Assembly (NCBI GenBank): GCA_900546875.1
Contig: URET01000036.1
Location: 1 to 12,373 of the forward strand
From: an uncultured Eubacteriales bacterium
GTDB lineage: Bacteria > Bacillota > Clostridia > Christensenellales > CAG-314
Reading direction: 5' to 3'
DNA: 12,373 bases
Shown here in pieces: positions 5,900 through 12,349 of the stretch. A program made the position numbers and the translations under genes. Each line of letters starts with the position of its first letter. Positions within the stretch are counted from its first letter, which is position 1. Under the pieces are notes generated by a model. It was not told where the DNA came from and searched no databases. It saw nothing but the letters and a program-made list of their open reading frames with translations.

Positions 5900-7186
5900 A
5901 TAAGTAATCAACCGATCATATTTAACATTACATATACGCCGTGGAAGTTAAAGAGTAACGCAACGCCGGAAGAACGAAAGAAGTTTGAACGGGAACGCCC
6001 TTATTATGAAATGAGCGACGGCGGCAACAACATTTACAAGTATATGACCGCCGACCGCAAGCTGAACGGCGAGAATTCAAAGTCGGAAATGCGCGACATG
6101 ATTTCGTACTTTGAAAAATCCACTGGCGTGTTCAACGGCGACGGGTTCATCTCGCAAGAGGAACTCAAAGAAATACAGGAGCGGGCAAAGGCGGACAAGA
6201 TATTGTGGCACGGCTTCATCTCGCTCAATGAGGAAATGAGTCGTAAGATCGATATGCCTGAAAAATGTATGCGACTTGTAAAGCGAACGTTCGGAGAATT
6301 CTTTCGGGATATGGGGCTTGATCCGAAGAATATGGATTTAATATGTTCACTGCACAAGGATAAGCCGCATCATTTGCATATACATTTTTGGTTCGCAGAG
6401 AAAGAGCCGAAGTGCAAGTACAGAAAAAGAGAGTTGGAGTACCGCCATAAGGGGAAAATTGAAAAAGCGGTGATAGACCGTATGCACGTTCGGCTGAACG
6501 CTTTTATAGATGAAAGGACGGACAAGATGTATATGACGCGGAACGAGGCTTTGCGGGAATTGAAAAGGATAACCTTTCCCAAGAGCATTGTAAGCGAAGA
6601 TGAGGTGCGAAAGGAATTGATTGTGCTTGCTAAAACGATACCGAAGGACGCGAGTTTTTTCTATAGTAAAAAGGATATGTTGCTGTATCGGGAGCAGATC
6701 GATAAAACGGTAAACAAACTGTTGCTCTATGATATACGGGCAAGGAAAGCGGATAGAAAATTTTATGAACGGCTTTCGGGTTTGCGGCGTAAGATAGACG
6801 AACTTTGTGAACCGACAAAGAGCGGCAACCATTATTCCATTGATCCACAGAACATAACGCTTATACAAGAAGTGGAAGAAGATTATAAAAGGCGGCAAGG
6901 CAACATTGTATTGCGTGCGGTCAAGAATATGAAACCCGAAATTTTTGAGCGGAAGTATAGGCATAAGGTCAATGACAATCGCCTGAAACGAAACCTTGCC
7001 ATTTCGCACCGAAAGGTGGGCAAGCTCATCGGCGGCTTTTTAGCATCCTTTGGAGAGGAGAGCGAGTATTTGAGCTGGGACTATACCAACCGACTGCAAG
7101 AGATCGAAGAGGAAATGGAGGCAGAACGCAAACGTCAAGAAGAGCAGAAAGCGAGAGCAAGCAAATACAATTACTGTAAGGAGTAA
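5900..7186 (+). CDS. HUH-type relaxase (mobilization protein), apparent ATA start
   Basis: A 428-residue protein, counted from codon ATA 5900. It nicks the transfer origin, stays covalently on the DNA by a tyrosine and pilots the strand to the recipient. The metal-binding motif HKDKPHHLHIH is at residues 152-162 (H152, D154, H158, H160, H162). Tyrosines near YYEMSDGGNNIYKYM (35-49) are nucleophile candidates. The C-terminal half is charged and helical, ending in a Glu/Arg coiled coil (EEEMEAERKRQEEQKA). AGGAGG at 5887-5892 lies seven bases before ATA 5900, after which the protein reads SNQPIIFNITYTPWK. The frame stays open upstream to an ATG at 5786, but that extension crosses the hairpin cluster and lacks a ribosome binding site. 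No coupling protein accompanies it. The mobilization-family subclass was not resolved. Confidence 0.8.
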   Translation: MSNQPIIFNITYTPWKLKSNATPEERKKFERERPYYEMSDGGNNIYKYMTADRKLNGENSKSEMRDMISYFEKSTGVFNGDGFISQEELKEIQERAKADKILWHGFISLNEEMSRKIDMPEKCMRLVKRTFGEFFRDMGLDPKNMDLICSLHKDKPHHLHIHFWFAEKEPKCKYRKRELEYRHKGKIEKAVIDRMHVRLNAFIDERTDKMYMTRNEALRELKRITFPKSIVSEDEVRKELIVLAKTIPKDASFFYSKKDMLLYREQIDKTVNKLLLYDIRARKADRKFYERLSGLRRKIDELCEPTKSGNHYSIDPQNITLIQEVEEDYKRRQGNIVLRAVKNMKPEIFERKYRHKVNDNRLKRNLAISHRKVGKLIGGFLASFGEESEYLSWDYTNRLQEIEEEMEAERKRQEEQKARASKYNYCKE

Positions 7187-7202
7187 ATTTTCTTTGTTAT
7201 GC

Positions 7203-7231
7203 TTGACTAAAGGGAAATGAGGTTGTATAAT
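7203..7231 (+). promoter_or_regulatory. Sigma-A promoter of the ribbon-helix-helix gene
   Basis: TTGACT (7203-7208) and TATAAT (7226-7231) are separated by exactly 17 bp, close to the ideal vegetative promoter. It drives the gene starting at 7269 and lies just after the relaxase stop, so the downstream genes can be transcribed separately from the relaxase. Confidence 0.8.
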
Positions 7232-7234
7232 ATG

Positions 7235-7244
7235 GTATATATAC
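7235..7244. promoter_or_regulatory. Palindrome at the transcription start, possible operator
   Basis: GTATATATAC is a perfect ten-base palindrome beginning four bases after the -10 box, so it covers the expected start of transcription. The gene behind it encodes a ribbon-helix-helix protein, a family that often binds such short palindromes and represses its own promoter. Autoregulation is inferred from position only. Confidence 0.4.
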
Positions 7245-7268
7245 GATAATCATTTTCGGAGGGTTATT

Positions 7269-7481
7269 ATGGTAACAAGAAAAGAAGATACTCCGCAGAG
7301 AATAGCGAATCGGAAATACGAAGAGAAAAACAAAGAAAAGCGTCAGGCGGCGAGCGGTAATTTTCAGACAATGATCCCGCGGGAGCTTTTTGACGAGATC
7401 AATGCGTTTTTGAAGGAACGCAACATGAGCAAGGTGGATTTCATTAAAACTGCCTATGAGCTCATAAAAAATAACCAATGA
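7269..7481 (+). CDS. Ribbon-helix-helix DNA-binding protein (autoregulator or relaxase accessory)
   Basis: A 70-residue protein with a basic, disordered N-terminus (about 1-28, rich in Lys/Arg/Glu). It is followed by the ribbon strand NFQTMIP (31-37), helix A (ELFDEINAFLKE) and helix B (SKVDFIKTAYELI), the classic RHH order with the turn at RNM. GGAGGG at 7258-7263 is five bases from ATG 7269. In mobilizable elements, such proteins serve either as MobC-like accessory factors at oriT or as repressors of their own operon. The palindrome at 7235-7244 and the hairpins on either side of this gene are candidate targets. Confidence 0.75.
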   Translation: MVTRKEDTPQRIANRKYEEKNKEKRQAASGNFQTMIPRELFDEINAFLKERNMSKVDFIKTAYELIKNNQ

Positions 7482-7482
7482 C

Positions 7483-7512
7483 TCGCAAAAAGTATCGAAG
7501 AACTTTTTGCGA
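7483..7512 (+). terminator. Perfect 11-bp hairpin directly after the ribbon-helix-helix gene
   Basis: TCGCAAAAAGT (7483-7493) and ACTTTTTGCGA (7502-7512) pair perfectly around an eight-base loop, two bases after the stop codon. Position fits a terminator, but the T run is inside the stem and none follows it, so it could equally be a protein-binding or transfer-origin repeat. Confidence 0.4.
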
Positions 7513-7519
7513 AGAGGAG

Positions 7520-7606
7520 CGGCAACGGCGCAAGATTGCCGTCTGCCTTTGCGGACGGCATAGAGCAAAGTTTGCCGTGACGACACGGAACACATTAAGT
7601 GCTTAA
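7520..7606. other. Mutually exclusive stems and a nic-like dyad
   Basis: TTGCCG (7536-7541) can pair with CGGCAA (7520-7525). Alternatively its last bases join GCCGTCTGC (7538-7546), which pairs with GCGGACGGC (7551-7559, one wobble) over a CTTT loop. ACGGCA (7555-7560) can also pair with TGCCGT (7573-7578). A hairpin CCGTG/CACGG (7575-7588) then precedes TTAAGTGCTTAA. The hairpin followed by TAAGTGC faintly recalls the TAAGTGCGCCCT nic region of IncQ/MOBQ-type origins. It is either a second oriT candidate or an attenuator-like leader for the downstream operon; I cannot decide between them. Confidence 0.35.
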
Positions 7607-7870
7607 CACACCCGTAATATCGGGAAAAAGAAAGGGGAAAATTGTGTGATAGGGCAAACCGTATTCATCTTTCCGTGATGGAATGCGGAAGTTTAGGATA
7701 AGTAATAATAGATAAAGGAACAGCTTTGCGATGGAGAGTAGTCGGTGAACAAGATAATAAAAGAGCCTTTGCGGCGTGAACAAATAAGACAGAAATCCCA
7801 AGTGAAGCAACCTATATAAAACACAAAATGAAAAGGAGAATTGACAGAACAAGGAAATAAAAAGAACAGA

Positions 7871-8020
7871 ATGGAACTGGTAATAATCGATGGCGCAACG
7901 TATAAGGTGTTTTCGGAAGAAAGCAGTTTTGCAACTGAAACGCCTTACGACGTGATACGTCGGTTAATACATAACAACAGAGAACGAATTTGCTGTTTGG
8001 GACCTGACGGAGGTAAATAA
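7871..8020 (+). CDS. 49-aa conserved-type small protein upstream of the recombinase
   Basis: The frame reads MELVIIDGATYKVFSEESSF and ends ERICCLGPDGGK. It shows a strand-turn-strand opening, then a helix around TPYDVIRRLIHNNRE. I recall similar tiny ORFs beside clostridial serine recombinases, but know of no function. The stop at 8018-8020 is three bases from the recombinase ATG 8024, and the recombinase ribosome binding site lies inside this ORF's last codons, so the two are probably translationally coupled. ATG 7871 has no close ribosome binding site. An in-frame TTG at 7841 with AGGAG only two bases before it is an alternative start. Confidence 0.5.
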   Translation: MELVIIDGATYKVFSEESSFATETPYDVIRRLIHNNRERICCLGPDGGK

Positions 8021-8023
8021 AGT

Positions 8024-9664
8024 ATGTTAGGAACACAAACGGTAGTAATCAAAAATAAAAATATTGGAGGTGAGAAGATAACAGCGCTTTACTGTCGGCT
8101 TTCCCGCGATGATGAATTAAATGGCGATAGCAACAGTATCGTACATCAGAAGGAAATATTATCGGCTTATGCGGAAAAACACGGACTTAGGAATACGAGG
8201 TTCTACGTAGATGACGGCTACAGCGGAACAAACTTCAATCGCCCTGATTTTCTGAGAATGATGGACGATGTGAACAGCGGGCTTGTCGGAACGATCATTG
8301 TCAAAGATATGTCTCGATTCGGCAGGGATTATATCATGGTTGGTTACTATACCGAAATCATGCTGCCGCAGATGGATATACGCTTTATAGCGGTCAACGA
8401 CAATGTGGATAGTGAAAATCAAGCAGACAATGATTTTACGCCGTTTCGGAATATCATCAACGAATGGTATGCCAAGGATACAAGCAAAAAAATCCGCAGT
8501 GTACTCAAAGCAAAGGGAAATTCAGGGAAACATTTAAGTGTTATACCGCCGCTCGGGTATAAGAAAGATCCTCTCGATAATGAGAAGTGGATCATCGATG
8601 AGGATGCCGCGCAAATCGTGAGAAAGATATACAGATTGTACCTTGATGGAAATACGATGGGCGGTATCGCCAGAATGCTTACAGCAGAGGGAATAGAAAC
8701 ACCTAAACTATATGCCGAAAACAGAGGGATCAAGCATTACAAGGCTGCGACCTATCCCGAAATATGGAGCAGAATTTCAGTAGAGTATATCCTTTCCAAC
8801 TATGAATACACGGGAAGCACGGTGAATTTTAAAACAAAGCGCAAATCATTTAAAAATAAGAAACAATGGATACAGAGTAAGGAAGATTGGGCTGTCTTTG
8901 AGGGAACGCAGGAAGCGATCATCGATAAAGAAACCTTTGAAACAGTACAGAAGATGCGCGGGACAAAGCGAGCGTATACAAAGTTCAATGAAGTAAATAT
9001 CTTTTCAGGGTTGTTATATTGTGCCGATTGCGGCGGAAAGATGACAATCCGACGCAGAAAAGAAGACAGAAGAAAGGATGCTTTTATTTGTTCAACGTAT
9101 CGCAAAAAGAAGAAAAATCTTTGTACCGAACACGCCATTAAGGTGAGCGCTCTTGAACAGATTGTTTTACAGGATATTCGCAAGGTTTGTTCCTATGTCA
9201 AACAGTATGAACAGGAGTTTGTAGAGGATTTCCGGAAATGCTCCGTAAAGACGAGCGTAAAACTGCAATCAGCTGCAAAAAGTGAACTAAAAAAGGCAGA
9301 GAGCAGGCTATCGGAAATAGAAAGAATCATTGTAAAACTCTATGAAGAAAAGGTCTGCGGAACGATGCCGGAAGAGCGGTTTGAACTTCTTGCCAAGAAT
9401 TACGAAACCGAACAAGCAGAGCTGAAACAAAAAACAGAAGCATTGAAGTTGAGTCTTGCAGCAAAAGAGGAAAGTGACAGCAGTCTTGCAAAGTTCATTT
9501 CATTGGTACGAAGTTATACCGATGTAAAGGAACTGACGCCCGAAATTCTGAATAGTTTTATAGATAAGATATACATCGGCAAACCGGAAAGGATAGACGG
9601 ACAAAGAGTGCAGGAAGTAAAGATTATCTATAAGCTGGTTGGCGCGGTAAATATACCGCAGTAG
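8024..9664 (+). CDS. Large serine recombinase (TnpX-like integrase/excisionase)
   Basis: A 546-residue site-specific recombinase that integrates and excises the element through a Ser-DNA intermediate. The N-terminal resolvase domain (about 19-165) has ITALYCRLSRDD with nucleophile Ser27 and the KDMSRFGRD motif with Arg98. The recombinase domain (about 170-300) has PPLGYKKDP and the IARMLTAEGIETP helices. The zinc ribbon has C333, C336 (CADC), C356 and C367. A coiled coil (about 415-480) and a DUF4368-like C-terminus (SFIDKIYIG) complete it. Length is normal for the family and all key residues are present, so it looks active. GGAGG at 8009-8013 is ten bases before ATG 8024. A second GGAGG (8066-8070) lies seven bases before ATA codon 19, immediately ahead of the conserved start of the domain. 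Confidence 0.95.
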   Translation: MLGTQTVVIKNKNIGGEKITALYCRLSRDDELNGDSNSIVHQKEILSAYAEKHGLRNTRFYVDDGYSGTNFNRPDFLRMMDDVNSGLVGTIIVKDMSRFGRDYIMVGYYTEIMLPQMDIRFIAVNDNVDSENQADNDFTPFRNIINEWYAKDTSKKIRSVLKAKGNSGKHLSVIPPLGYKKDPLDNEKWIIDEDAAQIVRKIYRLYLDGNTMGGIARMLTAEGIETPKLYAENRGIKHYKAATYPEIWSRISVEYILSNYEYTGSTVNFKTKRKSFKNKKQWIQSKEDWAVFEGTQEAIIDKETFETVQKMRGTKRAYTKFNEVNIFSGLLYCADCGGKMTIRRRKEDRRKDAFICSTYRKKKKNLCTEHAIKVSALEQIVLQDIRKVCSYVKQYEQEFVEDFRKCSVKTSVKLQSAAKSELKKAESRLSEIERIIVKLYEEKVCGTMPEERFELLAKNYETEQAELKQKTEALKLSLAAKEESDSSLAKFISLVRSYTDVKELTPEILNSFIDKIYIGKPERIDGQRVQEVKIIYKLVGAVNIPQ

Positions 9665-9675
9665 CAAAAGATTAC

Positions 9676-9705
9676 CCTTGGGGATAATAATAAAAATCCC
9701 CAAGG
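9676..9705. repeat. Perfect inverted repeat after the recombinase gene
   Basis: CCTTGGGGAT (9676-9685) and ATCCCCAAGG (9696-9705) are perfect reverse complements separated by ten A/T bases, starting 12 bases after the recombinase stop. It resembles a terminator stem without a T run. The right arm is also the first element of the 43-bp repeat, so the two features are linked and may serve as recombinase or protein binding sites. Confidence 0.6.
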
Positions 9706-9806
9706 ATAATTAACACAAGATAAATAGAATAGGGAAAAATCCCCAAGGACAATCAGCACAGGGTAAATAGAATAAGGGAAAATCCCCAAGGATAATTAAC
9801 ACATGG
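9696..9806 (+). repeat. 43-bp-period tandem repeat at the right end of the element
   Basis: ATCCCCAAGG recurs at 9696, 9739 and 9782, exactly 43 bp apart. The first 22 bases of units 1 and 3 are identical, while unit 2 differs from them at three positions. Units 1 and 2 also share TAAATAGAATA and a GGGAAA end. Unit 3 breaks off after about 22 bases, where sequence that looks chromosomal begins (CTGGCCGGCGG). The array lies between the recombinase and the first chromosomal gene, so it probably contains or abuts the attachment site. It might be repeated recombinase binding sites or scars of successive integrations. Confidence 0.75.
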
Positions 9807-9824
9807 AAAATCTGGCCGGCGGAG

Positions 9825-10727
9825 TCAATCCTCCGGGATGTTTTTCCCCGTTCGGCTTTCGGCGTACTCGGCTGCTATATCGATTACGCCGCGGTTTTGT
9901 CTGAGTGCAGAAGGCAGAAAATCGATCGAAACGGGATGTTTTAGGGTATCGGGGGCGACTTCTATAGTAAAAGACGGGATTTTCAGCGTTTTAACGCACC
10001 AATCTTTATAGCCGCCCGCACTGCCTTCTCTTCCGGTAAGCGAATAGCCGGTCTGACGGGCTATTTTTTTGGCAAGAGAATAGTCTCTCCACAGTCTTCG
10101 TTCTCTCTGATTGAAGTACCAATATATTACCTCTCCTTTAGTATGGTATGAAAGCGTGACGGCAGGCCTGACCTTCAATGTGAAAGCCGCCAGCGCCTTG
10201 CTTTCAGACTCGCTCAGCGGATAAAGCCCGACATAGTCGCTTGAACGCGGATAAAACACATTTTTTCTTCCTTTGCCCCAGTCTGCGTCGAAGTTCACGT
10301 TCAGATCCACGCCTGCCGCGTTAGCCTTCCACAGTGAAAAATCTCTTTCGTTGCGGTTAAGACGGATAAGCTCCTGCGCCTTCAAAACCGCCTGCTCCCG
10401 CTGAGGTATGACCTCGGGAAGAAAAGAGATCCCTTCTGTCGAAAGTCTGATGCCGTCCGGGTTCACCACGGGAACAAAATAAACAACTCCTTTTACTCCC
10501 TTGACTATGCTTGCTTCGGCAAGCGCAAGTACAAGTTCCGACGTGAAATGCTCCCTTGCATGGATACCTCCGGAAACTATGACGTTCATACCCTCCGTGC
10601 CCGCTTTCACACAATATATCGGCTGTCCCAAAAGACTTTCTCCTATGATAAAAACGTCGGCGCCTGCTTTTTTTAGTCTTTCAAGTGTCAACAGAAAATT
10701 TTTGTACTGAAAAAAACTGCCCCTCAT
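9825..10727 (-). CDS. M14-family zinc carboxypeptidase / gamma-D-glutamyl-diamino acid peptidase-like
   Basis: A 300-residue cytosolic-looking metallopeptidase; no signal peptide is visible. Zinc ligands are H56 and E59 (GGIHAREH) and H195 (LSYHTKGE), and the catalytic Glu is E256 (FTIEVAPDT). VVNPDG and GVDLNVNFDADW follow the usual M14 order, but the common DLNRNF Arg is Val here. I recall the DLNVNF variant in clostridial members, so it is not necessarily inactivating. These enzymes often act on peptidoglycan-derived peptides; the substrate here is unknown. ATG at 10727 follows GGAGG by four bases. A TTG at 10748, which directly abuts the upstream stop, would add seven residues. It forms an operon with the aminotransferase and ends about 20 bp from the element's repeat array, undamaged. 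Confidence 0.88.
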   Translation of the reverse strand: MRGSFFQYKNFLLTLERLKKAGADVFIIGESLLGQPIYCVKAGTEGMNVIVSGGIHAREHFTSELVLALAEASIVKGVKGVVYFVPVVNPDGIRLSTEGISFLPEVIPQREQAVLKAQELIRLNRNERDFSLWKANAAGVDLNVNFDADWGKGRKNVFYPRSSDYVGLYPLSESESKALAAFTLKVRPAVTLSYHTKGEVIYWYFNQRERRLWRDYSLAKKIARQTGYSLTGREGSAGGYKDWCVKTLKIPSFTIEVAPDTLKHPVSIDFLPSALRQNRGVIDIAAEYAESRTGKNIPED

Positions 10728-10748
10728 ACTCCCTCCGAATACGGTCAA

Positions 10749-11858
10749 TTAAAATCCCTCTTTGATCAGCTCTCTTACACTCCGGACCACATACTCCGCT
10801 TCTCTTTCAGTATTTGAAGCTTCCACCGAAAACCGTACTGCTCCACTTTTAAGTGTCCCCAGACGCTTATGCATAAGCGGAGCACAGTGGATGCCGCCTC
10901 GGCACGTTATTCCGTAACGCTCGAAAAGCTCCTCGCACCATACTGCACTGTCAAAATTTTCTTTTACCGTGAAAGTCACGATACCGCACTTATTCGGTAC
11001 GCTTACAATATTTATTCCGTCTATTCGGCTCAGTCCCTCAAATAAAACCGTCTGAACTCTTTTACGCTGTTCGCTCAGAGCGGCTTCGTTTGTTTTCAGC
11101 CATTTCAGCGCTTCGTTAAGCGCAAAAATGCCGGGAAGATTACCTGTCCCGGCCTCGTATCTTTCGGGCGGGAATTCAGGCATTTCATTGTTTTCGGAAT
11201 CGCTCCCGGTACCGCCGTACTTAAGCGGTGAAAAACTCACGCCTTCTTTTATCACAAGTGCCCCGCAACCCGAAGGAGCATAAAGTCCTTTGTGCCCCGC
11301 AACGGCTGCAGCGTCGGCAAAACCGTTCAGCGGCACGTGTCCGGCAGACTGTGCACAGTCGGCAATGAGCAGCGCTCCCTCCGATGACGCCACCGAATAT
11401 AATTCCGCAAGATCGTTCTGCCCGCCCGTAACATTAGAAACATGCGTGACTACCGCCATCTCCGCACCCTTTATAAGCTCGGCAAAGGAATCCGTCTTTA
11501 CCTTTCCCGTCTCGTCCGTCTCGGCAAACCTTACTTCCCTCCCCCTCTTCATCAATGCATAAAGAGGCCGGAGTACTGAATTATGTTCAGCCGCCGTGGT
11601 AACGACCGGACTACCGGAAGACCCCAATATCGCAAGATTCAACGCTTCCGTACACCCTGAAACCAACGCCGCCGTACCCTTTATCCCCATATATTCGCAT
11701 AACGCCTCTCTTGTTTCGTTGATTCTGAGGGCGGCAGCTTTTGTGTTGTTTCCCGCCGTTCTGTTCGGATTCCCCGCGGCACTCAGTCCTTCCCTTACCC
11801 CTCTGAATACGCACTCCGGACGTTTCCCCTGTGTAGCTGCATTGTCAAAATAAATCAT
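10749..11858 (-). CDS. Class V aminotransferase, cysteine desulfurase-like (EF2568 type)
   Basis: A 369-residue PLP enzyme of the NifS/CsdA superfamily, expected to remove sulfur or selenium from cysteine or selenocysteine. MIYFDNAAT opens the protein. H92 (AEHNS) stacks on the cofactor, D167 and Q170 (ADCAQ) bind it, and K190 (AGHKGLYAP) is the Schiff-base lysine. C325 in RGGIHCAPLMHKRLGT is the likely persulfide cysteine, and VRFSVEASNT closes the fold. The RGGIHCAP segment matches the TIGR01977 group, known from selenium-related loci alongside selD and DUF3343. ATG 11858 follows GGAGG (11869-11873) by ten bases; an upstream in-frame ATG at 11897 is less likely. The gene is first in a two-gene minus-strand operon and divergent from the DUF3343 gene. 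Confidence 0.9.
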   Translation of the reverse strand: MIYFDNAATQGKRPECVFRGVREGLSAAGNPNRTAGNNTKAAALRINETREALCEYMGIKGTAALVSGCTEALNLAILGSSGSPVVTTAAEHNSVLRPLYALMKRGREVRFAETDETGKVKTDSFAELIKGAEMAVVTHVSNVTGGQNDLAELYSVASSEGALLIADCAQSAGHVPLNGFADAAAVAGHKGLYAPSGCGALVIKEGVSFSPLKYGGTGSDSENNEMPEFPPERYEAGTGNLPGIFALNEALKWLKTNEAALSEQRKRVQTVLFEGLSRIDGINIVSVPNKCGIVTFTVKENFDSAVWCEELFERYGITCRGGIHCAPLMHKRLGTLKSGAVRFSVEASNTEREAEYVVRSVRELIKEGF

Positions 11859-11884
11859 TAGCAAAGCTCCTCCGAAAAACATAG

Positions 11885-11893
11885 AATATAACA
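11885..11893 (-). promoter_or_regulatory. Possible extended -10 promoter for the aminotransferase operon
   Basis: On the minus strand TG-T-TATATT (11893 down to 11885) fits an extended -10 element, placing the start of transcription near 11878, just ahead of the ribosome binding site. No good -35 is seen. A small dyad ACAGC-G-GCTGT (11896-11906) lies immediately upstream and could be an operator. The 99-bp gap is shared with the divergent DUF3343 gene. Confidence 0.35.
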
Positions 11894-11957
11894 GCACAGC
11901 GGCTGTTTCAGTTTATGCAAACCGAAACATCGCCGTTACTGAATACGGAGAAAACCC

Positions 11958-12212
11958 ATGAGTTATATATTTGCATCTTTCAAGTCACAAAACGACGCCG
12001 CTTCCGCTTTCGGCATTTTGCGTGACGCCGGCATTCCCGCAAGACTTATTTCCACACCGCGAGCTACCGGCCTCGGCTGCGGACTTTCCGTAAGGTTCCC
12101 CGATGCCGACAAAAATTCCGTAAAACTGATCTCCCACCTCCATTCCTTCAGCGGACTCTACCTTGTTACCGTTACCGATAAAAAACCCGTGATCACCCGC
12201 CTTTCTCTCTGA
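11958..12212 (+). CDS. DUF3343 protein, putative Se/S carrier
   Basis: An 84-residue, single-domain protein of DUF3343. The opening is MSYIFASFKSQNDAASAF, a helix follows to AGIPARLISTPR, and the motif GLGCGLSVRF places the conserved cysteine at C41. This family is proposed to carry sulfur or selenium and recurs with class V aminotransferases such as the one transcribed divergently here. Length is normal. GGAG at about 11949-11952 precedes ATG 11958. Cytosolic. The carrier role is family inference, and no selD-like gene is visible in this window to say which chalcogen is handled. Confidence 0.85.
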   Translation: MSYIFASFKSQNDAASAFGILRDAGIPARLISTPRATGLGCGLSVRFPDADKNSVKLISHLHSFSGLYLVTVTDKKPVITRLSL

Positions 12213-12248
12213 CTACAGCTATACGCGCGTCAGATTTTCATTTTGCGT

Positions 12249-12272
12249 CACGCTTCTCTCCGGTCACACCCG
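12249..12272 (+). repeat. 24-bp direct repeat, copy 1
   Basis: This copy matches the one at 12350-12373 at 22 of 24 positions (CACGCTTCTC start, GTCACACCCG end). The two copies flank the hairpin at 12291-12309 with a 101-bp period. It might be a dispersed chromosomal repeat or part of a longer tandem array continuing beyond the window. Confidence 0.6.
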
Positions 12273-12283
12273 GTTCATTATAC

Positions 12284-12309
12284 AAAAAAAGGCTCCCGCA
12301 AAGGGAGCC
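12284..12309 (-). terminator. Intrinsic terminator, strongest for minus-strand transcription
   Basis: GGCTCCC (12291-12297) and GGGAGCC (12303-12309) pair around a five-base loop. On the minus strand the stem is followed by seven T residues (A run 12284-12290 on the plus strand), so it best terminates a minus-strand gene lying to the right of the window. It may also stop the DUF3343 transcript from the left, though the T tract on that side is weak. Confidence 0.75.
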
Positions 12310-12349
12310 TCGGTTTCTTACCGGAAATTTCCCGTTTTCTTCTTTAAGA

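Larger units (their letters stand above)
7482..7870. other. Gene-less 389-bp region, structured in its first 125 bp
   Basis: After the ribbon-helix-helix stop comes a hairpin (7483-7512), then overlapping alternative stems between 7520 and 7578. A small hairpin CCGTG-ACGA-CACGG (7575-7588) and the dyad TTAAGTGCTTAA (7595-7606) follow. From 7607 to 7870 I see no gene: every frame is short, there is no clear promoter, and the sequence is purine-rich. An AAGGAG box at 7833-7838 is followed by TTG 7841 at only two bases, and that frame leads into the 49-aa gene. Confidence 0.5.
2087..9806 (+). mobile_element. Integrative mobilizable element (right end located, left end uncertain)
   Basis: Co-directional genes for a two-barrel RNA polymerase, a DUF6291-like protein, a HUH relaxase, a ribbon-helix-helix protein, a 49-aa protein and a large serine recombinase form a typical integrate-and-mobilize layout with the recombinase at one end. 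No coupling protein or secretion genes are present, so it would borrow a helper's machinery. The right edge lies in or just after a 43-bp-period repeat at 9696-9806, because the chromosomal M14 gene ends intact at 9825. The left coordinate given is only the first gene I assign to the unit. The true left attachment site could lie upstream in the scrap region or outside the window. Confidence 0.55.

Noticed and set aside
6347..7009. A 220-codon minus-strand frame opposite the relaxase.
   Set aside because: It lies entirely antisense to a gene with clear HUH motifs and has no ribosome binding site or recognisable domain.
7595..7852. An 85-codon minus-strand frame in the gene-less region.
   Set aside because: It is rich in Phe/Leu/Tyr, as expected from the complement of purine-rich DNA. 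There is no credible start signal or family.
9676..9806. The 43-bp repeats as a CRISPR array.
   Set aside because: Units are contiguous with no unique spacers, there are only three, and the sequence between the conserved heads is itself repeated.
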